This document shows, piece after piece, positions 1 to 9,917 of a stretch of DNA of 64,000 bases. Origin of the DNA: Tigriopus japonicus (Eukaryota; Arthropoda; Copepoda; Harpacticoida; Harpacticidae). The stretch's first letter is position 1. Every line of letters begins with the position of its first letter. The DNA is taken from NCBI GenBank assembly GCA_010645155.1, contig CM021315.1, positions 3,522,612 to 3,586,611 on the forward strand, read 5' to 3'. The position numbers and the translations under genes are program-made. Below the pieces are notes generated by a model. That model saw only the letters and a list, made by a program, of their open reading frames with translations, did no database searches and had not been told where the DNA came from.

Positions 1-627
1 ATCAGGGTCGTTGGAAAAAACTAAGTCTAAAACACTCTCTGCTCTGGTTGCAACACCAACGTGTTAAGAGTGATTACGCAAGATCGCAAACTCTTCTAAT
101 TTTTCGAAAGACGGCGATGCTGTTTTCGAAATGGGAATGTACCCATCCGGAAACCTCCCACTCAACCATGCTAGCCGGAAAATTGAAGTCGCCAACAACA
201 AAGAGTCGAGAACAAACCTCTCGATCTAACTCCTTTCCAATGAATTGGAGAGCTGACAGAAATGAAGAAGAGCTACAAGAAGGTGGCCGATACATTGTTG
301 CAACCGTAAGATCAAGGGCCTTGATATGACAAATCAAAACTTCTACTTCTCCATTCGACATTTGTACATGACTAAGAAGTAAGTCTTTCCTGACATATAG
401 ACATACGCCCCCATGTGGGAAAATGGGATTATCAGGGCGTACTCTATCACATCGAACTAGCCTAAAACCAGCTATTGCTACTTCTTCGTCTAAAACTCCT
501 GGACGAAGCCAAGTCTCTGTAATGGAGATGAAGGAGACCTCTCTATCAATGGCTAACTCCTCCAATTTGTGCTGTCTTTTTTGGAAATCGGACAATACAC
601 GTTCAAATAGAGCCCTTTTATGGGCTT
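1..627 (-). pseudogene. ORF2 endonuclease/exonuclease/phosphatase-fold domain of the retrotransposon, frameshifted
   Basis: On the minus strand from about 627 the translation shows the apurinic-endonuclease-like domain that nicks target DNA for non-LTR retrotransposons. Visible motifs are the catalytic-Glu region (ITETWL), a YRPP motif, and the metal-binding GDFN. The frame is open down to 74, then must shift near 80 to continue into LDLVFSNDPD, a typical continuation of this domain, which reaches the window edge. The first ATG is at 595, but the frame is open from just after a TAA that overlaps the end of ORF1, so ORF2 was probably reached by termination-reinitiation or re-scanning. The reverse transcriptase part would lie outside the window. 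The frameshift suggests a non-functional copy. Confidence 0.75.
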
Positions 628-1529
628 AAGGTCTTCCGATGGACCAAGTCTATCAGTTCTTGGACCTTCCTGTCTAACCTTAAAAAATCCTGCTTACTAA
701 CAAAATTTTGCTCTACAGGAAGGGATTGTTGAGGAGGGGGAGGGGCGACTACATTGGAGTAGGACCTAGGTTGCCCATAGGAAAAAGTGGAAGGAGGAAC
801 CGGGTTATGGATGTTGGGGAGAAGGGTAGAAATAGGAATAGGTTTTGAGGTGAGGGAGTGGAAATGGGACAAGGAGTTGGGAGGAGGAGAAGGAAGAAAA
901 CGGGGAGGGGGGATGCTAAAAGGATAAAATGTTTGGGGAATTGATTGGGGATTGGATGCTAACCTATAACCATATCTAGGAGACCCAGATTTTGCTGGTC
1001 TCGGTTTCCTCTGAGTACCTCGTACATGAACCTGTCTACACTCCACATTGAAACACGTCCCACTACTCATTGATCTACGACACATGTACGGGTGGAAGAA
1101 GGGGCACTCGACTTTTGAACACTCTTTCTTGTTGTATTTCAAGAGCCCAAGCTTCAACAATTTTTGACACCACTGTGGGTGTTCAAAAGGGCTACAACCT
1201 TTTCTATCCGGACTACAAGGCTGCCTTTTGTGGTCAGGACAGACTTCCTTACAAGCTAGAGCTTTCTGGACAATCTTTGGTTGAGCTACTTCAATCAACC
1301 CGACCTCAGTTGCCTCTGTTTCAGTGGAGTTGTCTACAGTTGAGGCCACCTTTGAATCAACGAGCTTTCTGGTCTGACTAACCCAAGCAACCAGAGCCTC
1401 AACAATGAAAGCCTTCTTTACAACAGAGGGGTCCTTCCCTTCTAAGGCTAAATGCAGACATTTCTCAGCCTCATCGCTAACCTGACTCAAGATAGCCTCC
1501 ATCATGAAAATGGAAGGAAAAACTAACAA
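618..1529 (-). CDS. Retrotransposon ORF1 protein with CCCH-type zinc fingers
   Basis: A 303-residue open frame directly upstream of the endonuclease ORF on the same strand. The position and the features fit the nucleic-acid-binding ORF1 protein of a non-LTR element. Two CCCH-like clusters are seen: C121-C137-C142-H146 and C150-C159-C164-H168 (the second spaced x8-x4-x3). More cysteines lie at 93-112. After residue 170 the chain becomes a low-complexity, Pro/Ser-rich linker, and it ends in a short region that could be helical. ORF1 proteins with CCCH-like rather than CCHC knuckles are less usual. It is uninterrupted although its ORF2 is broken. RNA binding and chaperone activity are inferred from position only. 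Confidence 0.6.
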   Translation of the reverse strand: MLVFPSIFMMEAILSQVSDEAEKCLHLALEGKDPSVVKKAFIVEALVAWVSQTRKLVDSKVASTVDNSTETEATEVGLIEVAQPKIVQKALACKEVCPDHKRQPCSPDRKGCSPFEHPQWCQKLLKLGLLKYNKKECSKVECPFFHPYMCRRSMSSGTCFNVECRQVHVRGTQRKPRPAKSGSPRYGYRLASNPQSIPQTFYPFSIPPPRFLPSPPPNSLSHFHSLTSKPIPISTLLPNIHNPVPPSTFSYGQPRSYSNVVAPPPPQQSLPVEQNFVSKQDFLRLDRKVQELIDLVHRKTLSP

Positions 1530-2130
1530 CCAACTCTAACAAAAGTAATGAGAGAAGAAGGGGGTGTGAAGAAAGATTAACAGGAAACAACAACTAGGTG
1601 AAGAAGCTGACCAGACTGACCTAGCCCAAGAGAGGGAGCCAACCAAACAATTTCACACCTAACTGTGAGAAGACAGTCACCTAATGGAATAGTACCCTTT
1701 CTGGCCAACAGGAAAGAAGAAAAACAAGAGTTTCGACTAACCTAGCTCAAGGGAGAGTCAGACAACCAATCTCACACCTAACTGATAAGAGATAAGACAA
1801 AGGATAACATACAGTGAAGAACAAATCCTCAAATATGGAAGAAAATATTGGATAATAACGACAAAAGAATGATTAAGATCGCTAATCAAGACAAATTAAT
1901 TTGCAAGTATAACTAAAAATGTAAGGATGAAAAGGAAATTAAAAACGATAATATAGAACTTAGGAACTAAAGGAAACCTGAAAAAAAAGACACACAAAGA
2001 AAAGATATTAAGAAAAATAAAAATAAACTGAAAATAGAGGAGAATACGAAAAGAGTACGACAAAAAATGTTATAGATAGAAATAAAGTAGTAAGAGAAAG
2101 GCAAATAAATATGCAAAAATGGCTTACCTT

Positions 2131-2235
2131 GGATTCAAACGACCACGACACAACACAACACAGCACTTAGTCTAAACCGGCCCGTAATTCATGAGCAACG
2201 CAAAAGACGTGTGCTCACGACGACAGACGAGAAGA
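2131..2235 (-). repeat. Retrotransposon 5' leader shared with 31916-32037
   Basis: About 105 bases match 31916-32037 in the same orientation, beginning with a shared GGCTTACCTTGGAT and including TAAACCGGCC versus CAAACCGGCC. Both copies lie just upstream of minus-strand endonuclease-bearing retrotransposon sequence, so this is probably the 5' end (internal promoter region) of one family. Confidence 0.6.
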
Positions 2236-2269
2236 GAAAGAGACTGAAAAAGGATTTCTCCCGACAGCT

Positions 2270-2372
2270 TCAATCCGACCCCCAACAGGATTCGAACCTA
2301 CGCCGTCTAGGGAAGCACTTACACTCGGCACTTTTAAGAACGCGCTAGTACGCGTGGCCATTCTGGCTTCCT
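2270..2372 (-). other. tRNA-like sequence (class II tRNA-derived, SINE-type)
   Basis: The minus strand shows an A-box-like stretch (TGGCCACGCGTACTAGCGCG) and, about 55 bases on, a good B box (GGTTCGAATCC) after what could be a long variable arm, as in tRNA-Leu or tRNA-Ser. The acceptor ends do not pair well, so a working tRNA gene is unlikely. A tRNA pseudogene or SINE head is the better reading. Confidence 0.4.
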
Positions 2373-2612
2373 TAGTTGGTTGCTGAATAATGAATGTGCT
2401 TATTGCCTTTATTTCGATTTCGAGATCGATATTCAAAGGTCTGAACCTTGCACTTGGTCGATGAAAACGAGCAAGGACTGACACTTTAATATCTTACATT
2501 TGTCAACCCAGTACTATTCTTAGAAAGACATTTTTTCAACCAGTGTTCCAAACTTTGGAGGCGTTACGAGTTTATCTTCAAGTGGAATTCAATATTCTTG
2601 AATTCTCCTATC

Positions 2613-3417
2613 TAGGGACGGGCAAAAAGTGCAAATCAAAAGCACCTTTAAGTTACCAAAAGTTGCCCAAAAATCAACCCAAAATCGTGAAATAAAGTGC
2701 AGAAAAAGGTTAAAATCGCAAATAAAATCCAAAAAAATGTAAATAAATTCAAGAAATGGCGGAAAACAGAGGTTTTTGAAATAAAACCCCGCTGATACAT
2801 TCTCATCTTCTGCTTCTTGAAGAGCAAGTCTTGAAGAGCAAAATTTAAGTATTGATATAGTCAACAACATTTCGCTTGTCTACGGTTGTTTGAACAACTT
2901 TTGTTGTTCTAAATAGTCTTTTTTGGTTTTGATTAAGCTTCATGAAAAAGGTAAGCAAACTGCAAAGAAGATATTCTGGACCATATTGGTATGCAATCAA
3001 TGCTGAATATAAAAGTACTCAACAAATAGGAAACTTGAATTGCCGTTTGTTAAAAACTTAACTAAAGTAATTGCAATAGTAAAAAAGGTTGCTAAAGACG
3101 GGAAATTTTCTTTAATTCAATTATATTAATTGTGTTCTAAAACTTAAGAAGGCCAATATTCAGTGAAATTTTCGCCAGTCTTATCTCTTGTTTGAGTTTT
3201 ATAGATTGTCTGAACTTTTGTGAAGAGTGTTTAATCAGATTTAATTTTCAGATCTGGAAAAATTAACATATTCAAAGAAAAAAGGAAAAATTTCAACCAT
3301 TTGTAAGTTTTAGGCTGAATTCGCGAAAAAAGGTGCAAGTAAATGCGGAAATTGCAAAAAGACAAATAAATATGTTTATGTTACCAAAAAAATCTTTGCG
3401 CTTTTTGCCCGTCCCTA
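2613..3417. mobile_element. hAT-like non-autonomous element (TAGGGACGGGC family), copy 1
   Basis: 805 bp with terminal inverted repeats TAGGGACGGGCAAAAAG at both ends and imperfect 8-bp flanks CTCCTATC / CTCATAAC. It has no coding capacity. A related shorter copy lies at 35766-36252 and single ends lie at 7777 and 58111. The 8-bp target duplication and TAGGG terminus fit hAT MITEs. Confidence 0.7.
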
Positions 3418-3425
3418 CTCATAAC

Positions 3426-4684
3426 AATCTTGAGCTTTCTTGTCGTAGTTACTTGGCAATTTGTCTTGTTGGAAGTAAAGGATGATCCTATTCTTGCAAT
3501 TTGTGTGTAGATACTGAACCTTCATAATAAACTTATGTCGTGTCATTTACAACGTGTTTTGCAGCAAGTATGCACTGTCACTGTCAAATACAGAATGGAC
3601 AGTTTCGTGGATCCATCTGCTTTGGGAGATCCAATATACGTTTTCAAGAAAACGACAACATTGCTACCGCTACCAAGGTTCATGATGCTTCTCTCTTGCT
3701 TGGCCAAGAGTTAGCTGTGGCAAGCCTGAGTTCCATCTATATCTGGATTCGGGCATCTATTGGCTGATAAAGTACTATTTTTGGGCTTGGTGTGATTTGG
3801 CGGTTCCAACGGTACCCAAACAATTTCTTTCCGAGCAAGTTGAAGGTTTCGAGTAACGTACACTAAAAACGTATTTTAAGGGCGTAAAGGTGACAAAAAT
3901 AAAACTATTTTTTGTTGTCAGCCAAAGTAGAAGGTTACCATTGCTGATTAATGATTTTTATTTCAAGTTTCTTGATCAATATGGCCTTTTAATTTGAATT
4001 GGAAATGCACCTAAATTCCCAGACTCCCGTTCTTGAAATAGTACATTGAATTGAGAAAAAGCTCACAGTTTTTAAAACCTTGGAAGCACAATTGCTTTTC
4101 TGACAATCAAAGTTGAACCAAGTGTTAGCTTAACCATCTGTGGAATTTAAGCAAGCCAAGCTTAAGTAAAGTATGACCAAAATCATGCCGAAAATGTGCT
4201 TTTAAAAAGCCTACTTTTAAAGAAATGACCCCTTTCAATGGCAGATGGAAGTCTATAACCGGTTTGTGACGTTTACTTGAAAACCCATATTGCGCAATGG
4301 AGCCGCAATTTTGGCTGGTTCTCATCACCATCTGCATCTATTTATCGTTTGATGATTAATAAGTCAATATTTCTTCATGACTTTCAGGATAGGAAAGTGA
4401 CGAAATAATCCGGAAAGTGCGGCTTGGTGCTTTTATAATTATGGCCTTACTAAATGAAGATTAGGATAATTTGATGTCCCTAAAGTTCTTGATATTGAAC
4501 TAAACATTCAAGTTAAAATATAAAAAGTTGCAAGAATGCTCAAAGAAAAGAACCAAACCTTGTCAAGGCCATTGTGCTAACACAAAGTGGTCACCTGATA
4601 AGTGCAATGTAAAAGTAGGCTGAACAGTTTCAAAAAGCCGTCTTCATTACCAGCTTCAACAAACCTGTGTCAATTACTTTTAAA
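3426..4684. other. No gene identified
   Basis: AT-rich sequence. The only coding-like hint is 3562-3712 on the plus strand: after a good acceptor (tgttttgcag) one frame stays open for about 50 codons, but no family is recognised and no partner exon is visible. Confidence 0.3.
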
Positions 4685-5372
4685 ATGTAATTAATTTCAA
4701 TTACATTGGTCTCAAATGTCATCAATTACAATTTCTATTTCTTTCAAAAAGTAATAAAATCACTTTCAATTGCAATTCAATTACAATATTTTTGCAAACA
4801 AAACTTGAAGTCTTTTCTTTTTTAGTGCAAAGTGTGTAAGGAGCATAAATACGTGGGAACTCAGGGTGAATCAATTTATGCACCGAAAAGTATTGGAAGG
4901 AGGGGGGAAATAAACTAAATGTCTGTTCCCAGAACTTCTTATGTAGGTAAAAATCAAACTGTAATTTGTAATTGAAATTTGTCAATTACATTGNCGTGAC
5001 AGAATCTCCGTGGCTACTGCGCCATGTACGATGCCAATGTGAATGAAGCGAATAGAACAAATGTGAGAGGAGCGGAATGAAACAGATCTGAACAATACAC
5101 AACGCAACAATCAACTGTAATATCATTTTCATAAGCATACACATAAAATAGTTTTAGATGGCGTGCAAGTCCAATAACGCATAGCGAATTACATGTAGCG
5201 TCATCTACTTGCAATACACGAACTATGGTTCCAGTATAATTAATTACAATTACAACTTCTTTGATCTCAAATGTAATTAATTACAATTACAACTTCTTTG
5301 ATCTCAAATGTAATTAATTGCAATTACAACTTCTTTGATCTCAAATGTAATTAATTACAATTACAATTACAT
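4685..5372. repeat. TAATTACAATTAC-rich repeat with a 37-bp minisatellite
   Basis: At 5237-5347 a 37-bp unit (TAATTAATTACAATTACAAC followed by TTCTTTGATCTCAAATG) stands three times in tandem, followed by a partial unit to about 5372. A diverged unit lies at 4685-4735 and related fragments at 39040-39110 and 43020-43090, so the unit belongs to a dispersed family, perhaps the ends of a DNA transposon. One undetermined base is at 4994. Confidence 0.75.
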
Positions 5373-5609
5373 CACAGGTCTGGGCTTGGACTTTGCAAAT
5401 TTTCTCCTGGACCTTAATTAGTGTAAAAAAAAGAAGAAATTGGTCCCCATCGGTTTGGGAGTCCAAAATATCAACTTTTGTTTGGGTATTTTGATCCAAT
5501 CCTAACAGGCTCGAGATTACACCAGTTCACATGGGGAAAAGAAAATATTCTAAATATCGAAATATTTTTAATAAAGAATTTGGGAAACTGAGGTATTGGT
5601 GGGTCAAAC

Positions 5610-6072
5610 TAGAGCACTATAATAAAAGAGTACAGTCATAAAGTGCGCCATCTAGCGGATTTCATGCTGCAACAGCCCGCCGTTCCCATGATACTCACAT
5701 TTTTGAAGATTGCGACGGTCATTCATCAGTTTTGGACAAACTAAAGTGCCTAAAATGTTGATGGCCGAACTCCAAATGATACCTTAGTGTTTTTCTGATG
5801 AATTTGACATATATCATGCTTAAATCACCTTTATAATAGTCAGATTTCCATGCCATTTTGAGAGGGATTTCACTAATAATTTCAACCAAAAACCACCACA
5901 GGTCCATTAACAATACTCAGTCAACATTTGAGGCACTTTAGTTTGTCCATAACTGATGAATGACAGTTGCAATCTTCAAAAATATGTGTATCATGGGAAC
6001 GGCGAGCTGTTGCCGCATGAAATCCGCTAGATGGCGCACTTTATGACTGTACTCTTTTATTATAGTGCTCTA
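5610..6072. mobile_element. Foldback MITE with about 150-bp inverted repeats, hAT-like
   Basis: The ends are near-perfect inverted repeats (TAGAGCACTATAATAAAAGA...) extending about 150 bp, and the element is flanked by an exact 8-bp direct repeat GGTCAAAC (5602-5609 and 6073-6080). There is no coding capacity. A strongly diverged relative lies at about 50443-51216. It sits just downstream of the last recognised exon of the secreted-protein gene at 6875-6250. Confidence 0.85.
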
Positions 6073-6249
6073 GGTCAAACTAAGTTTGACCTCGTAACTC
6101 GATTCAAAAATAAATCCCACAGCACTCCATTTCGGTACCAAAAAACAGGCATTATATGTGCATTTCCAACTAGGTTTTCCGATCGTTCGGTAAAAAATTA
6201 GAATTGACAGTTTTCTTTTGAGTTTTAACCTACATTCTTTATAACTTAC

Positions 6250-6875
6250 CATATCTCCAATGGTAGCACGTTTTTACTTGCGTACACGCCAGAAGACCAT
6301 GTTGATATGGTTGGAATGCTTTCACCGGTTTTTCAGGACAACATTCCGGAATGGTTATTTCTAGCTGCTCAGGCTCAGGAGGCAAGTTAAAGGCATAAGA
6401 AAGGGTAGGAAAGGCCATGTACACAACTGAAATTGGTGCAGCATGAGATTTCCAGTCAAGAATTCTCATTTGTCTCCTTACCATCCTCTTGTTGAAAGTT
6501 TTCCCTTTTGATTTGAACGCCTTCAAAGGAGTCGAAATCACTTCCTCCTGGGCAAAACACATCAGAATGTATTTTGATTCCGTCGCAAAGGTTGGTGGAA
6601 AGATTCGTTCTAATTCCGTCACATTCTGGCATTCTTTGACACAAAACCATGCACAAATGCTCATTGAATCTGACATAAAAATTGATCATTTCCAGGTAAG
6701 TGCCAAGTTAATTCCTGTACGTAAATACTTACTGTTGAATAGGAATGGTAGTAGAGTTGGACATATCACATTCAGGACTCATTTTCAAGAAAACGTTCTC
6801 CGTGGTGATTGAATAGACGAACACAAAGATGAGGCAATAGATACACACAAATGCAAGCATTTTTGGGCTGCCCAT
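6250..6875 (-). CDS. Secreted cysteine-rich protein, PAN/apple-like, 3 exons seen, 3' end not found
   Basis: Minus-strand exons 6875-6733, 6669-6482 and 6426-6250, joined by introns of 63 and 55 bases with GTAAG donors and CAG acceptors; all junctions keep one open frame (phases 2, 1, 1). Exon 1 starts with ATG and a clear signal peptide (MGSPKMLAFVCIYCLIFVFV). Exon 2 has a CMVLC...C...NLC...C pattern like PAN/apple modules, which bind proteins or sugars outside the cell. Exon 3 is proline-rich with further cysteines and ends at a GTAAGT donor, so at least one more exon is expected below 6250. No convincing one is seen; a MITE begins about 180 bases on. Secretion is well supported, the domain name is tentative and the exact function unknown. 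Confidence 0.65.
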
Positions 6876-6894
6876 TGTGATTGGTTTGATGAGA

Positions 6895-6931
6895 ATGAGT
6901 GATTATCCGTTGCAAGCAATCTCTATTTATT
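6895..6931 (-). promoter_or_regulatory. Candidate core promoter of the PAN-like gene
   Basis: On the minus strand a TATA-like AATAAATAG (6922-6930) lies about 28 bases before an initiator-like TCACTC (6897-6902), about 20 bases upstream of the start codon at 6875. The spacing is right for an RNA polymerase II promoter, but the motifs are short and AT-rich DNA yields them by chance. Confidence 0.35.
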
Positions 6932-6934
6932 AAA

Positions 6935-7776
6935 ATGAATTGTTTTGTCGGAGTTATGGAAACCAGGGTGCGCGGCTTCGAAGAGTACAGATGTCTATAT
7001 TAAAGGGTCGACATTGAATAGTACACAAATATGAAGTATCAGTATAAACACGCAGTCTGTTTTTAACTTATAGTGCACCAAAATACCTATAACTATAAAT
7101 CACGGGAGACACTACTACAATTTCACAGTTTTGAGCACTTGGAAATTTTAACAAATTTTCTAAACCCAAAAAGAATCAGACCACTAAAAGAAATTTATAA
7201 AATTGGAGCCACATGTTAGTTTTTAACATTGCTGTAATATTCACTGACAAGAAAAATACTACAACAGAAACGGAGCAAAGGAAAATGTACGTGAGGTATC
7301 CAGACTCAGAGAGTAGACTGGGCCTGTAACTCGTTAACAAGTGCAATTTATAGGTGTTTGAAAAATATCAAAACCAAGATTTATCTCTTATGAACAGATA
7401 TTATTTTTCATATTTTGTTGCAAGATAAACTTGTTCAAACTCATGATATAATTTGACAAGGTATGTTGGGAATACATGGTATATACATGGAAAATAAGTG
7501 TCAAAAGCGAGGAACGAGTCAAAAATCAAGTACCGTGTAAAGCCAAGACGATTCACATCAAAACCTAACACTTTCTCCACAAGTGTTCACCTAATATTGG
7601 TATGGATGGTTGAAACGTCTTAGCATCAGAAAATATTGGACTTTGAAGGTTTCTTACTCTAGACGTCGAGTTTTTAAAACGTGTGGGGGTCGCCCAACAT
7701 ACTTAGTCTCACTAAATCAGAAGTTCAAACAGGGTTGCCTAACAACAAAACATGTTAATTAACATTTGCTCATAAC
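6935..7776. other. No gene identified upstream of the PAN-like gene
   Basis: AT-rich DNA with no coding pattern, no recognisable repeat ends and no RNA gene. Confidence 0.3.
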
Positions 7777-7960
7777 TAGGGACGGGCAGATAATGTAAAA
7801 AGATTTTTGGTAACCTTCCCATTTTTCTGCCTTTTTGCACTTTTCACCTCTAATTGCACTTTCTATGTACGAATTTGGCCAAAATTGCAAAATAGTAAAG
7901 GAAATATTAGGTTGTGAGAATCTCTGAAATTTTGAAATAAGTTTTATTTCCAAGATCAAA
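7777..7960. mobile_element. Solo end of the TAGGGACGGGC hAT-like family
   Basis: It begins TAGGGACGGGCAG directly after CTCATAAC, the same octamer that flanks other members, and continues with family-like sequence for under 200 bases. No opposite end was found, so it is a truncated copy. Confidence 0.5.
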
Positions 7961-8198
7961 TTTTGAACTTAAAAAAAAAAAAATCCATTTGCAATCAAAC
8001 ATTCTCTGCATCTTGAAGAAATATGTACATTCAGACACAAACCTCACAGTTGTTTTCCATCTTGTCCATCCACATCAACCCAGAATTCTTTTAATTAGCA
8101 CCTTAAATGGGAACAATCCTTGTTCACTATGAATACTCAGCTACTTTTCTTTTCCAACACAAACCCTTCAATGAGCTTTGAGCTTGCTCCAGAGGCTA

Positions 8199-9606
8199 GT
8201 TTTTTAAACGCAAAGATCGATCTTAAGATCAAACTTAGAGTACTTAAGTACGAGGCTTGTGCACGTCAATATGCGTGTCCTTTTGTAGTTCGGTCCAGGG
8301 TTGAAATATCAAAAAAATTCAAAGTGTTGGTTGTTCTGTATACTCTTGGCTACCATTTTTGTTTAAAAACTTTTCTGAAAAAACGGCGCCCCTGACCTTG
8401 AGGTGCTATGTTGTTTATCCTGATCAGCTTACCCTCTCCAAATTTCGTGATTTTCTAACAATGGCATCAGCACATGATTTCGTAATCGCCATGGCCCGGA
8501 CGACCAAGAAGGCAAATGAGATCAAGACCATCATAGACGAGTCCTATGGGGACAAGTCTCTCTCCATCAGCCAGGTGAGACGGATCATGGCCAAGGTGAG
8601 GGCTGGAGAGGACGCCAAAGACAACCGTGGTGGATCCAAAAAAACAGTCAGGACAGTGGAACTCATTGAGGCTGTGGAGGCCATGGTCAACAGCGACAGA
8701 AGGATGACGGTGAGGGAGTTAGCCTTGAACCTTGACACATCCACTGGAACCATTGAAAAAGTTCTCCATCAAGATCTTGGCCTCTCTAAGAGATGTGCCC
8801 GTTGGGTCCCTCGACTTTTGACCAATGAGCATAAAGCCGAGAGAATCAGATGTGCAGAATTGTTCTTGAAGACCTTGAGGAGGGAGTCCTACGCATACCT
8901 GGACAAAGTGGTGACCACGGACGAGACCTGGATATCCTTCACGACACCAGAGACCAAAGAGCAATCTCGACAGTGGATCAGGAAGGGTTCCAGGCCACCC
9001 ACGAAAGCACTAGTCACAAGATCGGAGAAAAAAGTGAAGGTGATTCCCTTCTTTGACTCTGAGGGCCTGATCTACACAAATTATGTACCCAAGAACACCA
9101 CAGTCAATGCCAACTACTTCATTAAAGTCTTGGGCCACTTCTTAAAGGCTCTTAAAGTCCGCAGGCCCCACAAATGGAACACTGGGTGGGTCTTACACAT
9201 GGATAATGCAAGGCCCCACACAGCAAAGTTGACCAGCAACTTCATCAAGACCAAGAACATTACCCTAGTGTCTCATCCCCCGTACTCACCTGACCTCGCC
9301 CCTGCAGATTTCTGGTTGTTCCCTGAGATCAAGAAGAACCTTGCTGGGAACAAGTTTGACACCATCAATGAGGTCAAAACTGCGTAGGAGAGGGTCACCA
9401 GGATGATGTCCAAGGACGACTTCGCCCAGGCCTTCAGGAAGTGGGAGGAAAGATGGGATCGCTGTATTCAGAGAGCAGGAGATTATGTCGAAAAATAAAG
9501 TAATTAATAAATTTTTGTCACGCCCACCAGTAGGTGGTCACACCCAAAAGCGCATATTGACGTGCACACGTACGATCTTGAGATCCATCGTTTGCATTTA
9601 AAAAAC
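8199..9606 (+). mobile_element. mariner element, DD34D
   Basis: 1408 bp, bounded by TA dinucleotides (8197-8198, 9607-9608), with imperfect inverted ends starting GTTTTTTAAA(C/T)GCAAA and sharing an inner block GTGCACGTCAATATGCG. It encloses one transposase frame on the plus strand. Ends and gene agree on a mariner. Confidence 0.88.
8461..9498 (+). pseudogene. mariner transposase (DD34D), one in-frame stop
   Basis: Cut-and-paste transposase. The N-terminal half has helix-turn-helix regions; the catalytic half shows the first Asp in TTDETW, the second in MDNARPHTA and the third in YSPDLAPADFW. There are exactly 34 residues between the second and third, the mariner signature. The frame runs from ATG at 8461 (or 8491, MARTTKK) but meets TAG at 9385-9387. 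In the same frame it continues for 36 sensible residues to TAA at 9496-9498, so a single nonsense change removed the C-terminus. The full product would be about 345 residues, normal for the family. This looks recently inactivated, or it may be a sequencing error or polymorphism. Confidence 0.9.
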
Positions 9607-9617
9607 TAGCATCAGGT

Positions 9618-9917
9618 GAATACCTAGGGCTACGTCTCGTGGAAGGTGCTAATTTGATGAAATATGATCGAAGATCAGACCAAAACCGGTTTTGATTTAG
9701 CTCGATATTTCCTTAATTAGTTGTTCATTGTGCAGCAGGCATTTTGTCAATCCCATGACACTGAATTGACATCTGTTATTTGCCATTTTATTTGCCTATT
9801 TGGACGCTCTTATTTGCCATTTTTGGGGCCTAAAAGGCATGTTTTATTTGCCAGAAATCTGGGCCCCTACTTTATTGTTAAAGGAAATTAGAATCTTGTG
9901 TGCCATGAATACCTACT
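9618..9917. other. No gene; short TTATTTGCC-rich stretch
   Basis: Several near-copies of TTATTTGCCATTTT occur at 9775-9855. Nothing else is recognised. Confidence 0.3.

Larger units (their letters stand above)
1..2235 (-). mobile_element. 5' half of a non-LTR (CR1/jockey-like) retrotransposon
   Basis: Read on the minus strand this holds a 5' untranslated leader (about 2235-1530), ORF1 (1529-618) and the start of ORF2 with an endonuclease domain (from about 627), and it runs off the window edge. The 5' end is placed near 2235 because similarity to a second element's leader at 31916-32037 stops there. The family copies itself by target-primed reverse transcription. The element is probably dead, since its endonuclease is frameshifted near position 80. 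Confidence 0.8.

Noticed and set aside
6733..6750. 18-base GT...AG stretch after exon 1 of the PAN-like gene as an intron
   Set aside because: Far too short to be spliced; the 63-base intron to the next CAG keeps the frame and is realistic.
8719..8964. Antisense frame inside the mariner transposase
   Set aside because: Shadow of the transposase gene on the opposite strand; the same applies to antisense frames over 18157-19174, 20280-23309 and 60608-61624.
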